Source: Daucus carota subsp. sativus
Lineage: Eukaryota; Streptophyta; Magnoliopsida; Apiales; Apiaceae
Assembly: GCF_001625215.2 (NCBI RefSeq)
Contig: NC_030387.2
Span: 39,579,606-39,643,605 of the forward strand
Reading direction: 5' to 3'
Length of the DNA: 64,000 bases
Shown here: one piece after another, positions 26,649 through 42,180 of the stretch
Position numbering within the stretch: the stretch's first letter is position 1
Layout of the letters: every line of letters begins with the position of its first letter
Translations under genes and position numbers: made by a program
The notes under the pieces: model-generated
Told to the model about the DNA's origin: nothing
The model's input: only the letters and a program-made list of their open reading frames with translations
The model's database searches: none

Positions 26649-29600
26649 AAAAAGGACCTCGTTTCTAGTTTAGAATGTCCTTGGAATTTCCTTCACATTA
26701 CCGTTGATTCAGGCCGCTTGATTAAGCCTTTTCAGTTTCAGAATAGAATTTCCAGTCACAAAGGAATGTACATAATGTTGTCTTACATTTTAAATGAACC
26801 AAACTACATGATAAAAATTTGTATAGTTATGGACTATAGTTCTTATATCTTCTGTCTATTAATTTTTGTTGTCTTGTCTATATGCCATGGATTTTGATAG
26901 ATGGTTAAGCATGGTTTAAGTACACAATCACTGTACATTCTGCAAGGAGCTGCAGGAGGTTCAGAGATGCGGGGGTAATCGGGGAAGGATTCACAGTCGG
27001 GGCAAGGGGTACCTGCCATGTATGATATATATCATCCAGAAAATGTTAGTTATTGTCCGCCATCAAAGATGGCCTAAAATTGACATCGAGATCACGTTTT
27101 TTCCTCAAAATAATTATCATTTTACTTGCTTTTGTGCCTCAATGTTTTCCAATATTATGTTTAAACTGATATAAAATCTCACGGCCGGTTATTAAATTTA
27201 AATTTCCCCCGTACTTACCAATTTCTAGATTTGTCTTCCAGAGTTTGGTAGTAAATGTTGCATTACTTGGATGCCGCAACCACTTCTTTAGAAAATAATA
27301 AATAAATAAGTGCCAGACTGATGCAAATATTTTTCTTAATTTATAATGTATATGTATATTTTGTAAAAGTAGAAAAATTAAAAACAAAACATTTTTTTCA
27401 CTTCTCAAATCTCATTACACGAAAAATCCGTAATATCAATTCTTTCCTCCATATAAAGAGTATTAATTTCACCTTTTGCAACTAAAATTTAAATAACTTC
27501 TACAACATCATTTCAGAAAAATTATAGAGCACAAAGAAATATTAAAGATATTCAATGCACATCACATGTATCATACACATATCCCAAAATAGCAAACAAG
27601 AAGAAACACATGAGCATGAATAACATATTTTTAATTAAAAAAGAAAATTGAACATGAAAACTCTTTCACTCCTCTAAGGTGATAATTACAAAGAAAAGTA
27701 GCACACAATCGTAAGCAATTGAGATAAGACTAATGACCAAATTTAATAAAATCAGCTCAAATCCTGCAGAACAAAAGACAGAATTTCATGCATATATTTT
27801 TCAATATTTGATGACAAAATCACAAGTAGATGGCTCTACAATAAATAGAATAAAAATGACATTTATTTCATTGTCCTTATCTTATAACCCCCATTCTTTC
27901 TTTACCTATTTGTAAACTTGTGGTAAGCCACCAGGACGTATTTATTGATTCCCCCATTTTTATTACATTGTTAAATAATAAATAATAAAAATTAGGTTAT
28001 GTGATTCGAAGTTTAGTATGAGGAGTTATAGTCGGTATATCTCTCAATACAAATAGTTCATAACCGTGAGTATCTGTAGAAATAAAATTGTATATTTTGA
28101 TACCTAAAATGTTGACAATGGTTTAAGAATCAAATCATGTCAACAGTCTAATAAAATTAAAATTTTATGTTATTTTTACTTACAGAAAAAGATAATATAT
28201 TTTATATTATTTTTTAAAATTTTTAAAATTAATATTTTAAAATTTATTATTAAATAAAATAAAATTATACTCCATATTAAATTATTCAAATATGTAAAAT
28301 ATCAAATAAAACTTGTGCATTGACAAGTTATAAGTTTGGTTTCATTGTTTCACATGGCAAATAGGTCCAATCATGGTAAACCCTTGGGTAGGGTCGAAGC
28401 CAACCGACAAGTTAGAGCGAGGCCGACCTAGGAATTCTCCCGAAGATGGGCCGAGTTGGACTCTGATGAAGCGAGCCTGACCGAAGCCAGCCTGGGGACA
28501 TGTTAGATGCCTGTGACAAATTCAAGTCCCGGGAATAGTGGACTGAAACACAACTCATATAGACGAAAACCTATTCTTTGAACACATGAAGACTACGTCT
28601 TCGTGGAGCAGTACAGAAAATTGGACTTCAACATTCACACCCCAGATTTTACGAAACAACTTTTCCCACCTCCGATTCCCTTCAGCCACGACCGAAGGAG
28701 AAGAGAATGACTGGAATAAAAGGCTAGCAGAGGTTTGTCTTCATATACTTCTTCTATACACACACACACATAGCACTTGGAGTTACCATCTCACACACTT
28801 TTGAACCTAGTTACTATTCTCACATCGCAAGTGAATCTATGTCATCTCAAATCTTTTCTCCATATATGTCAAAGGATTTCTCCTACTTGTAAAAAAAATA
28901 ATATCAAATCAAATTATGCAAAAGTTTCATTTATTTACAAATATTTATTCAATATCCTTGGTTTTTTTTTTTTGACGAATTATGCTTTTCACATCACCAA
29001 AAATTATATATGTTATTTAATACTCTTCTATACCGACATGCACATTTTTCTCAAGGACTCTCTGCAAATCATATCTTTAGTCACATTTGTAAATTTGCAT
29101 TACGTTGTATCTGACACTTTGCAACCGTATCATATACGAAATCTGACGCACTACAACCTGATTGCAACCTAATATGTATATGTGAAATCTATGTAAAATC
29201 TGATGTCAACAAATAAGAAAGCTGCAATCTTATTACGCGGGAAATTTGTCATATTAATTCTTTCATGCATCTATGTCTCGAAGGATTCCTTTTATTTGTA
29301 TATAACAAAATTAACACCCTAAAGTATATTATGTATTTATTTCATCTATTTACAATTATTCATCCAATATTCTTCGATGACAAATTCTATTTTTGAAATC
29401 TTACAAACACTAATCTTTCTTAATCCGTACTCTTTAATATTGCCACACACATATTCTTTTCTCAAATACTATTTGCAAATCATAGTTTTCTGTCATATAT
29501 TATGCAGTTTCGAAGAAAATTTCAGATCATATGCTCTGCAACTTTTCAGCGGAGATGATATCATATAAATTATCAATTTTTAATAATGTTCATTTTACTC

Positions 29601-30402
29601 GTTTATCATTCTAATTAACGTGGAGTCAAGATATTTAGAAATATTAATGAACTACAACTGACTATAGATAGAATTCAAAACTCTCATTCTGTATTAAATA
29701 TATAAAATCATAAACTACAACTTACATGTTAACTATGATACTTTATAATTCTTATATATTATATATATAATTTGACACTCTAAAAGCTACATACTATGGA
29801 ATTATATATAAATACGATACTCTACGGTCTCATTATACCGAAAATCAGAACCTCAATTCTTTCATCCATGTCAATAATATTTCATTTACTTTCACGATAT
29901 TCTTCCAATAAAATTTTTAAATTTTCACAAATACATACGAAAGAAAGTAAATATACATTTCATTCATCACATAAAGATCCAAAATCAACAAACTAAAAGG
30001 ACATATGATCATGAGTAACATATTTCAGTTTTAAAAAAATGAACTTGGAAGCTCTTTCACTCCTTAAAGTGATAAAAAAAAAATGATAGCACACAGGCGT
30101 AAGCATTTGAGATAAGAGTGCGAACCAAATTCAACAAGATGAGATCCAATTCAAGAATAAAAGACGATAATACATACATATGATAGTCAAAATTAATGAT
30201 AAAATCACAAGTAGGTGGCTGAACACCAAACACAGTAAAAAATACTTTCATTCTCATCATACTTACATCCGAAATTCATTAAATAACCGCTTTTATTTGT
30301 AAAGTTTTGGCTAATACACATTCACACATCCCTAGTCTCTCTCTTTTCTACGGGTAAAATCGGGAAAAAAAAAATTGAATCGAAAATGAGGAGCACCCTG
30401 TC
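26649..30402. other. Spacer between REF6 copies A and B
   Basis: Starts with the copy-A 3' UTR (matching the 3' UTR of B after a gap where B encodes its fingers). The rest is AT-rich. A more GC-rich patch at about 28370-28740 encodes only a short open frame (28586-28804) and may be a transposon remnant. REF6 upstream modules occur near 27660-27870 and 30050-30230, so copy B also has doubled upstream sequence. No gene is supported. Confidence 0.55.
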
Positions 30403-30409
30403 TATATAT
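30403..30409 (+). promoter_or_regulatory. TATA box of REF6 copy B
   Basis: TATATAT in the context CACCCTGTCTATATATTACC, conserved at 51793-51799 upstream of copy C and at 43865-43871 upstream of the truncated remnant. It lies about 160 bp before the start codon, a reasonable distance for a plant TATA box plus leader. Confidence 0.6.
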
Positions 30410-30566
30410 TACCGGTCCTAGTCCCCAAAAAAAACACAATATACCTTCTTCAAAGCCCCTGTATCAGGCCCTGCTGAAAGCTACACATATCTTGTATGTA
30501 TTAATTTCTTGATATATACATTTCTTTGTGTCTGTTTAATTGTTGTATCTTCTTGTTGTAAATTCA

Positions 30567-35159
<4,593 letters not shown>

Positions 35160-36237
35160 CTCGAAGAATGAGCATCGAAAGGCATGAAGAAACAGAGAAA
35201 TGAAGCAAGTTAACATTATCTAAGAACCTCGTTGCTCATGTGCAGAGGTAGGTTTAGTTTCTAGTTTAACATGTCCTTGGAATGTCTTTCATAATACAGT
35301 TGATTTAGCCTTCTTAATTTCAGAAACAGACTAATCAGCCACATTGGAATGTGCACAATGTTGTCTTAGATTAGATGGTCGGAATTTATTAATAATTCTG
35401 GAGTTTAGATCTCATATCTTGATATATCATAAATATATGAATTTTACTTTATTTTGTTATCATGTCTATATACCATAGACTGTTTCTGTACAGGTTAAGG
35501 AGGTTTTAAGACATTCATCTTGACATTCTGCAAGGAACTGCATACGCACTACATACACCCGTGTTTTTTAGCTATGCATTTCCCTGTTATGTGATCAATT
35601 TATTATCAGTGTCATGCACCATAGTCACATATTTATGTGTAGGATTTGTTTTATGAGTAAAAGCATGGTGTTGAAATTGATAATCGGAACTAATCGGTTG
35701 ACCAGCCGATTCATGATTTATTGGGAATTATCGGAGATTTTTTTTTGACAAATTGGGGATTTTTAGTCAAATCGAGTGTAATCGATAAATCGATAAAATA
35801 TTTCTTCAAGATTAATCGGGGATCTTCAAAATAGTGAGTAAAAGGAAAAAAGATAAGAAAGCATTTTCTTTAAAGAGAAAGTACATTATTATCCATGCAT
35901 ATTTTATTTTAATTTTTATTGTCAGGATTTTCCTTTTCTACTTTATATTCACACAAATACAATAAATACCCACATAATTAGAAGCAAAAGACAGGCATTT
36001 TGTTACAGCAGAGCAGAAGTGTGTGAGCTTTTTTAACTAAAATTGTGTGGGGTCTTTTTGATGAGAAATATTTGGTGAGTATGGAGGGTTATTAAAAAGA
36101 AACCAAGAGCTTTCAAATGAGTTTAATCACCCTGTAAAAAATGAAATTAAGCCAGAAAGCCTAGAGCTAGGGTTTCAGAGTCTTGATTTTGGTGATCAAA
36201 CCCTAGATAATGAATTAATTGGTGATCAGGAAGCTAG
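35160..36237. other. REF6-B 3' flank and spacer to C3H43
   Basis: Copy-B 3' UTR followed by AT-rich spacer. At 35665-35830 there is a cluster of ATCGG/CCGAT motifs (AATCGGAACTAATCGG, ATCGATAAATCGATAAAAT), perhaps a decayed MITE; it recurs at about 58915-59090. The stretch 36157-36237, with 'ctagggtttcagag' and 'aaaccctagat', looks like a plant leader before the C3H43-like start codon. Confidence 0.5.
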
Positions 36238-37661
36238 ATGGGTTTAAGTGGTGAAGATGAGGGTTTTGAGTTGGTGCTTGCTATCAAAACAGAGAGGGGT
36301 TCTGATAAAGGTGGAACTTTGGGTAAGGAATTGGTGGTGAGAATAATCAAGGTGGTTTGGGGGGGGTTTAGAGATGGTGATGAGTTTGGGAGTAAGTTGT
36401 GTGAGAATGAGAATCAAGTCAGTGATCGTGATTGGAAAGGTTTTATTAATGATGAGGCGAAATTCGAAGAGAGAAAAAGCGAAAAGTTAGGCGGTGTGGA
36501 AGGAAATGAAGGTCATTATAAGGAAATGAAGGAAGGGGGTGAGGGTAAGGACGGGAGTAAGTGGAGTGAGATTGAGAATGAAGGCGGTGATCGTGAATTG
36601 GAGGGTATTATAAATGAGGCGGAAATCAAAGAGAGAAACTCTGAAAAGCGTTGTGTGGTGGAAGGAAATGTAGGAGACACTAAGGAGATGAATGAAGGGG
36701 AGGATAACGAGGGGAGTAAGTGGAGTGAGATTGAGAATGAAGATGGTGATCTTGATTTGGAGGGTATTAAAGATGAGGCGGAAATTGAAGAGAGAAATCT
36801 TAAAAAGATGGAAAAGAAGGTGCTTTTAAGGAAATAAAGGATGGGGATAAAGATGAGGGGAGTAATAGGAGTGATATTGGGAATGAAGGCGGTGATTGTG
36901 ATTTGAAGGGTATTGAAGATGAAATGGCAATCGAAGAGAGAGACCCTGACAATCGTAGTGTTGTGGAAGGAAATGGGATTGGGGGTAATTGGATTGAGAT
37001 TGGGAATAAAGGTGGCGATTGTGATTTGAAGGGAAAAGAGGTCATTGAGGAATATGAAGATGGTTGGGATGTTGGGATGATATCATTGAGGACTATGAAG
37101 ATGGTTGGGGTGAGAATTGGGATGATGGTGCTGTAAGAGCTAAAGCTAATCAGGAGCGACAGTGTTTTGATAACTATGAAAATGAGAGGGATATAAATGA
37201 TAAAGGACCTCATTGGTACAGGAAGCTGAAAAAGATTCAGGGAGCTCAAATGATGAAAACTTTGGAAGGCGCCATTATCCTTTGAGGCCTGATGTGGAAG
37301 CTTGTTCGTTAGAACTGGGACTTGCAGGTTTGGATCGAATTGCAAATTTAATCATCCACTTGAGAGGAAAAACCAGGTATTATACAACTTTGGATTACTT
37401 CTACTAAACTAAGGGTTTATGTCAATAACTCTTAAAAGATATTGGATATAAATATATAAATTTGTGGTTTTGAGTGAAATTATTATGTATTGCTTCACTA
37501 TAGCAACTTTTTTACTTTGGTTGGAGATTGTACAGAGAGTTTATTGCTTTGGTAGTCTATCTATGTTAAACGTGTTTTGTTAACCTAAATATGAACTGCG
37601 AACTTTATGCAGGCTGTTAGGGATACATTTAAGCAAAAGGAGGAATTTTATGATAATACGA
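36238..37661 (+). pseudogene. C3H43: C3H43-like CCCH zinc-finger gene, unit 1, broken
   Basis: An ATG at 36238 opens a 199-codon acidic, Lys/Glu/Gly-rich frame built of repeats (EIENEGGDRELEG... EAEIKERNSEKR), cut by a frameshift near 36805 and resumed in other frames (IEDYEDGWGENWDDGAV). The CCCH domain follows at about 37277-37377: YPLRPDVEACS, then after a 7-base loss relative to unit 2 the frame reads RTGTCRFGSNCKFNHP. A GT donor at 37377 and an exon at 37613 (GCTGTTAGGG, as in unit 2) follow, and homology stops at about 37661 against inverted REF6 sequence. With at least three frame breaks and a missing 3' part it cannot encode the full protein. The family is plant nuclear CCCH proteins of the C3H43 group (At3g48440 is the REF6 neighbour); function is little known. 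Confidence 0.7.
36454..36960 (+). repeat. Coding minisatellite in C3H43-like exon 1
   Basis: A unit of about 150-160 bp recurs, marked by GAGGCGGAAATyrAAGAGAGAAA-like starts at 36454, 36616, 36775 and 36921. Each encodes about 50 acidic residues with EIENEGGD and EERN motifs. The same array lies at about 59710-60210, and a shorter version in unit 2 begins near 38944. Confidence 0.75.
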
Positions 37662-38187
37662 ACTTTAGTATGTATTACATAAGGTTCTGGTTGCTTAGGC
37701 AAATTTTGAGATACTTTAAGTAGTTCACGGTCTGTGGCCTCAGCTGATTCTTTAACTCTAGGAGACTTGCCTCTTTTGGTTGGCTCCGGATAATCCATAC
37801 CCTTCCTCTTTAATGTTGGACTTAGGTTGGCACTCTAAGTTGTTCATGGCCTCAGCTGATTAAAGAGAACCTTAGGCGATGAATAATCTTTCCAATAAAG
37901 ACTTTCGATTTCCAAAGGACTTAAAGCCCCCTTATCTATTGAACTTTTCTTGAAATAATTTTTCTCGAAAGACTTGGCCTTTGCTTCGAATTCCTCAACA
38001 GTGTAACTCTTCCCACTCTCCCTCACAGACTTGATCACAGGATGGCCTTTTCCTTGGCAAGAACCAACTTGCTGCACCCGGGTAGTGAATTCGCCTTTCG
38101 GGGAGGCAGAACAGGCCATTAAAGAAGTGTTAAGTTGCAGAAATGAGGCTTTCATCAAGGGCAATGAAACAGGGGTAGTGATTTTAC
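37662..38187 (-). pseudogene. REF6: REF6 fragment, minus strand: exon 1 piece fused to exon 7 piece
   Basis: On the minus strand, 38164-37844 encodes a REF6 exon 1 piece (MPLMKASFLQLN to LEIESLYWKD), then after a short non-homologous link the sequence continues into an exon 7 piece (NLSPTLKRKG-like, MDYPEPTKRGKSPRVKESAE, 37798-37660). Everything between exon 1 and exon 7 is missing. Relative to copy B it has lost four codons after SPKGE, a loss shared with the plus-strand fragment at 38210, so both come from one altered fragment. It forms the left arm of the fold-back. Confidence 0.85.
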
Positions 38188-38790
38188 GTATCTTCTTTTC
38201 GTAAATTCAATGGCAAGAATTAGAGGCAGAACAGGGTACAAACCACAAATTCACAATAAAACAGAGGTTTTGCAGTGGCTTAAAACCCTCAGTTTAGCCC
38301 CTGAGTTTCATCCAACTCTTGAGGAGTTTAAGGATCCAATCGCTTATATTCATCAAATTGAAAAAGAGGCTTCTGTGCATGGTATATGTAAAATCATACC
38401 CCCTGTCTCATCGCCCTCAATGAAAACCTCATTTTTGCAACTTAACAATTCTTTAATGGCCTGTTCTGCCTCCCCGAAAGGAGAATTCACTACCCGGGTG
38501 CAGCAAGCTGGTTTTTGCCAAGGAAAAGGCCATCCTGTGATCAAGTCTGTGACGGAGAGTGGGAAGAGTTACACTGTTTCGGAATTTGAAGCAAAGGCCA
38601 AGTCTTTCGAGAGAAATTATTTCGAGAAAAGTTCAATAGATAAGGGGGCTTTAAGTCCTTTGGAAATCGAAAGTCTTTATTGGAAAGATTATTCATATAT
38701 GGCCTAAGGTTCTCTTTAATCAGCTAAGGCCATGAACAACTTAAAGTGCCAACCTAAGTCCAACATTAAAGAGGAAGCCTATGGATTATC
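37791..38790. repeat. Inverted repeat (fold-back) made of REF6 coding sequence
   Basis: Left arm 37791-38187 is the reverse complement of right arm 38388-38790, with a loop of 200 bp at 38188-38387. Encoded peptides of the arms differ at about nine of roughly 92 positions, and the non-coding link (CTAAGGTTCTCTTTAATCAG) is nearly identical in both. The arms carry REF6 exon 1 and exon 7 sequence. Transcription through it in either direction would give an RNA hairpin of about 400 bp. The same structure is present in the second tandem copy (61044-62037). Confidence 0.88.
38210..38707 (+). pseudogene. REF6: Truncated REF6 exon 1 with open JmjN-only frame (165 aa)
   Basis: The frame opens with the REF6 start (MARIRGRTGYKP), keeps the whole JmjN segment (LSLAPEFHPTLEEF to ICKIIPP) and continues to LEIESLYWKDYSYMA before a TAA. 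The catalytic JmjC domain is absent, so it cannot be a demethylase. Copy B leader sequence is not kept upstream; only TCTTCTTTTCGTAAATTC precedes the ATG. The frame is intact here but broken in the second tandem copy. It may be a chance survivor or a small JmjN protein; expression is unknown. Its second half is the right arm of the fold-back. Confidence 0.75.
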
Positions 38791-41135
38791 GAAGAGAAAA
38801 AACTTGAAAAGTGTGGTGCGGTGGAAGGAAATGAAGGAGATTTTAAGGAAATGAAGGAAGACAGTAATGTTAAGAAGGGGAGTAAGTGGAGTGAGATTGA
38901 GAATGAAGGAGGTGATCGTAATTTGGAGGCTGTTAACAATGAGGCGGAAATTGAAGAGAGAAACCCTGAAAAGCGTTGTGTTGTGGGAGGAAATGAATGT
39001 GCTTTTAAGAAAATGAAGGAAGGGGTAATCATAAGGAGGGGAGCAATTGGAGTGAGATTGAGATAGAAGGCGGTGATTTTGACTAGGATGGTATTAAAGA
39101 TGAGACGAAAATCGAAGAGAGAAACACCGAAAAGTGTAGTTTGGTGGAAGAAAGTGAAGGTGATTTTAAGGAAATGAAGGATGGTGGTAAGTGTGGTGAT
39201 AGTGAGGATGTCGAAGAAAGTTATAGTCTTGAAGTAAAGAATAAGATGGCTGACAAGGGAAAAGAAGTGATTGAGGACTATTAAGCTGGTTGGGGTGAGA
39301 ATTGGGATGATGTTGCTGTACGAGCTAAATCTAATTAGGAGCAACTGTATTTTGATAACTATGAAAATATGAGGCATGTAAATGAGCAGTATAGGGAGGT
39401 GCCTCCTTGGGTATTGGAATGAAGAAGGGGATGTAGTGGGGAGAAATGGAAAGGCGCAGTATGATAAAGAACCTCACTGTTCCGGTAATGCTGAAAAGGA
39501 ATCCGTGGGGTTTAATGATGGAAATTTTGGAAGTCGCCATTATCCTTTGAGGCCTTACACGGAAGATTATTCGTTTTATATGAGGACTGGGACTTGCATG
39601 TTTGGTTCGATATGCAAATTTAATCATCCACTTCAAAGAAAGCCCCGGGTATAATACAACTTGTGATTACTTCTACTAAACTAAGGGTTTATGTCAATTG
39701 CTCTTATGAAAATATGTGGTAGAGAGTTTAAAAATGTTTTGTTAACCTAATAATGAACTTTGAACTTTTTGCAGGCTTCCAGGGATGCATTTAAGCAAAA
39801 GGAAGAAATTTATGATAAGCCTAGACAGACAGAATGCAAGGTTACAATTAAATATATATCTTTTTTTCTGGGTCTACTTATGAACTTTTATTGAAAAATT
39901 TATAGTTCTACTTCTCAGCTTGATTCCATCTTGCAATACTGAACTATAATGCAACTACGCAAGTATATAACAGCCTCGCTTGATATTCCTCTTTTTTCCT
40001 TTGCAGTATTACTTGTCAGCGGGTGGTTGCAAATACGGAAAGCTTGTTGGTATAGTCATGGCAAAGGAAAAGCTGCAGTGACCCCAAATTCAGAGTTGAA
40101 CTTTATTGGTTTTCCGATTAGAGTTGTAAAACTTCTCTCCTTTTTTCACAGAATCCAAATTTTCATACGTATACAGTCCGTATTCAACCAAGAGGGATAT
40201 TGTTACTATCTGATCAAAAAGTGGACGCAGATATAGATCAGCCATATAGGATCAGTTATAAGGTTATGAAGGTGTTTTTTACTTATTCATATTAATTTTG
40301 CTCATTAATTGCAACTACTACAGATATTATTAATTATTAGTAGTTCATCCTTGTGTCAAATATAATGTAGGTGTAGGCATATATGCTTTACCATTGTCAC
40401 TTCAGTGGATTCTAATAAGCTTTTTGATTGGGCAACAGGGGGAGAAAGTATGTTCTTTCTACATGAGAACTGGTTTATGCAAGTATGGTGAAAACTGTAG
40501 GTTTCATCATCTGAATCCTACAGCAGCAGGAGGACTTGACACTACTTCACCAGGTAGAGGTAGGTCATCAACAAAAGCAATAAATGAGACTGCTTTTTTC
40601 AGGCCAGTTATCTATCCGCCATCCCCGTTCATGCCAATTATCTATCTGCCAACCCCATTCAGGCGAATTATTTATCCACTAACCCCATCTGCTCCTGAAA
40701 ATGCAGAATGGAATGGATATCAGGTATTCCTTAACTTATGTGACAATCTCTGGAAAATAAGATTGCAATTACTTAAGAGTTAAGATGGTTGTTTTAATTG
40801 TTTTTGTTGGTCTAAAATGTTATGAGTCCATGTTGGTACTATAAGTGGTGCTTTTATCGTGTTAACAAACTACAATGGTTCTCCTTTACTAAATTTATAT
40901 TTTTCTTTGAACACATAAGGGGATTCTGCCTATTCCCCCAGCACTTTCGATGCCCATTCCAGCAACTGGATCCAGCTTCTATGCACATCCGCAAGGCCAG
41001 GTGAACGTAGATGAATATCCTGAACGACCTGTACAGCCTGATTGCAGTTCCTACATGAGAACGGGGAATTGCAAGTTCAGATCTTCCTGCAGGTTCCACC
41101 ACCCCAGAAACTTGGAGACGGCTGTCAAGGACTGA
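38791..41135 (+). pseudogene. C3H43: C3H43-like CCCH gene, unit 2, decayed
   Basis: Starts abruptly within the acidic repeat region, fused to the REF6 fold-back, with no N-terminus. Stops and frameshifts interrupt 38820-39530. CCCH 1 reads EDYSFYMRTGTCMFGSICKFNHP with Tyr in place of the first Cys. Exon 39775-39840 plus the exon from 40007 encodes CCCH 2 (CKYYLSAGGCKYGK), frameshifted before its third Cys. Exon 40439-40723 gives an intact CCCH 3 (CSFYMRTGLCKYGENCRFHH), and 40920-41135 an intact CCCH 4 (CSSYMRTGNCKFRSSCRFHH) ending soon after at TGA. Splice sites of the last exons are conserved, so decay is recent or partial. No intact C3H43 exists in the window; a functional one may lie to the right. 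Confidence 0.75.
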
Positions 41136-41482
41136 TCAAGGCAGTACCTTAGAGTTTATCTGCTTTGCAGATGAGCATGGGGAGGGGAAAACGGAGCTGA
41201 TGAGGTCTGCTTGAGTATCATACTGTAGTTTTAGAAACTTATATCCTAGTGATCACAACTACTTGCTAACTTTTTGTATTTTAGAATAGGTTGAGCTTCT
41301 GACAAGAAAACTTTGTTGTGATGTTTCCGTCGTATGAAGACTATGGTTGCAGGATAATGGAGTGGTTTATCATAATTCATAACAGTATAAGGTGACAGCC
41401 ATGTATATATCTTGTTCAGTGTGCTTGCGAATTTGTTCTGGTAAAATATTATTTCATTAAAATTACAAATATATAAAAGAAC
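41136..41482 (+). other. C3H43 unit 2 3' flank
   Basis: AT-rich non-coding sequence after the last CCCH exon, probably old 3' UTR. Nothing else is recognised. Confidence 0.45.
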
Positions 41483-41496
41483 AAAAGTAAATACTA

Positions 41497-42166
41497 GTCT
41501 TCTTCTCTTCTTTTCACTAGCCGCCTCACTCTTTTCTCATCCCGACGGGGCTTCCACCGATTTTTCGGTGGAAAGCCCCAAATCCTTTCGTTTACTTGCT
41601 TGTTTTTCGGTTATTCTTGTTTGTTTCATTGATTTTCTCAATAAAACTCCCTCTTTGGTCAAAGTTATCCTACATCTATATCACCGAAACTTTGGATTTT
41701 CGTTCTTATTCGCTTTCAGAGGGATTTTGGATTTGTGAGTGGATCGATCATCTTCAAGTGTGGGTTCGTGGTGCAGATCTAATCATTCTAGTTTGCAGTT
41801 GATTTTTCTCTCGTGTGTTATTTGATTTCTCTCCCTGGTGAGAGCGTGTGATTTTTCTCTCCTTTTGTGAGAGTCGTTTTGGATTTCGTGTGATTTTTCT
41901 CTCCTTTTGTGAGAGTCGTTTTGGATTTCGATAAAAGCCTTCCGGGAATTGCATTTGTGGTTGATAGCTCAAACGGATTTTTTTGAAAAAGATGGTGAAC
42001 ACAGAGCGAGAATCTATAAATATACTATCGTCAATTTCAACATCGCTTATTTGTCTCATCTTGGGTATGAAGATAGGCGTGTTAATCTGTTCTATGTTTG
42101 TTCGACTCGATCATTCTTGTAGATGCCGTATCACTGTTATTTATTGAATTATCTCCTTTTCTTAAA
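41497..42166 (+). mobile_element. Short non-LTR-type retroelement with 14-bp target duplication
   Basis: The direct repeat AAAAGTAAATACTA flanks a 670-bp segment at 41483-41496 and 42167-42180. The right end finishes CTTTTCTTAAAAAAA, an A-rich tail overlapping the target repeat, as produced by target-primed reverse transcription. The interior holds a strong hairpin at 41547-41579 and a 42-bp unit (GTGTGATTTTTCTCTCCTTT...) repeated twice at 41846-41887 and 41888-41929. No ORF beyond 101 codons, so it is a SINE-like or internally deleted LINE; pol III boxes were not recognised. Confidence 0.75.
41547..41579. repeat. Short hairpin in the non-LTR-type element
   Basis: GGGGCTTCCACCGA and TCGGTGGAAAGCCCC pair around a TTTT loop with one bulged base. 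It is near the 5' end of the element and GC-rich against its surroundings. Confidence 0.75.
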
Positions 42167-42180
42167 AAAAGTAAATACTA

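Noticed and set aside
28586..28804. 72-codon frame MKTTSSWSS... (also 49783-49980)
   Set aside because: Lies in a GC-richer patch that may be transposon-derived; short, no domain, and the second copy is altered by a 73-bp doubling.
29720..29830. AT-rich runs near 29.7-29.8 kb and 51.1-51.2 kb as replication or matrix attachment sites
   Set aside because: AT-richness alone is general in these spacers; nothing specific supports such a call.
36800..37345. Minus-strand open frame of 181 codons opposite the C3H43 acidic repeats
   Set aside because: Shadow of a purine-rich repeat on the plus strand; composition (Ser/Pro/Phe/Ile) is the expected antisense pattern. The same holds for minus frames at 38766-39377, 59771-60528 and 62235-62604.
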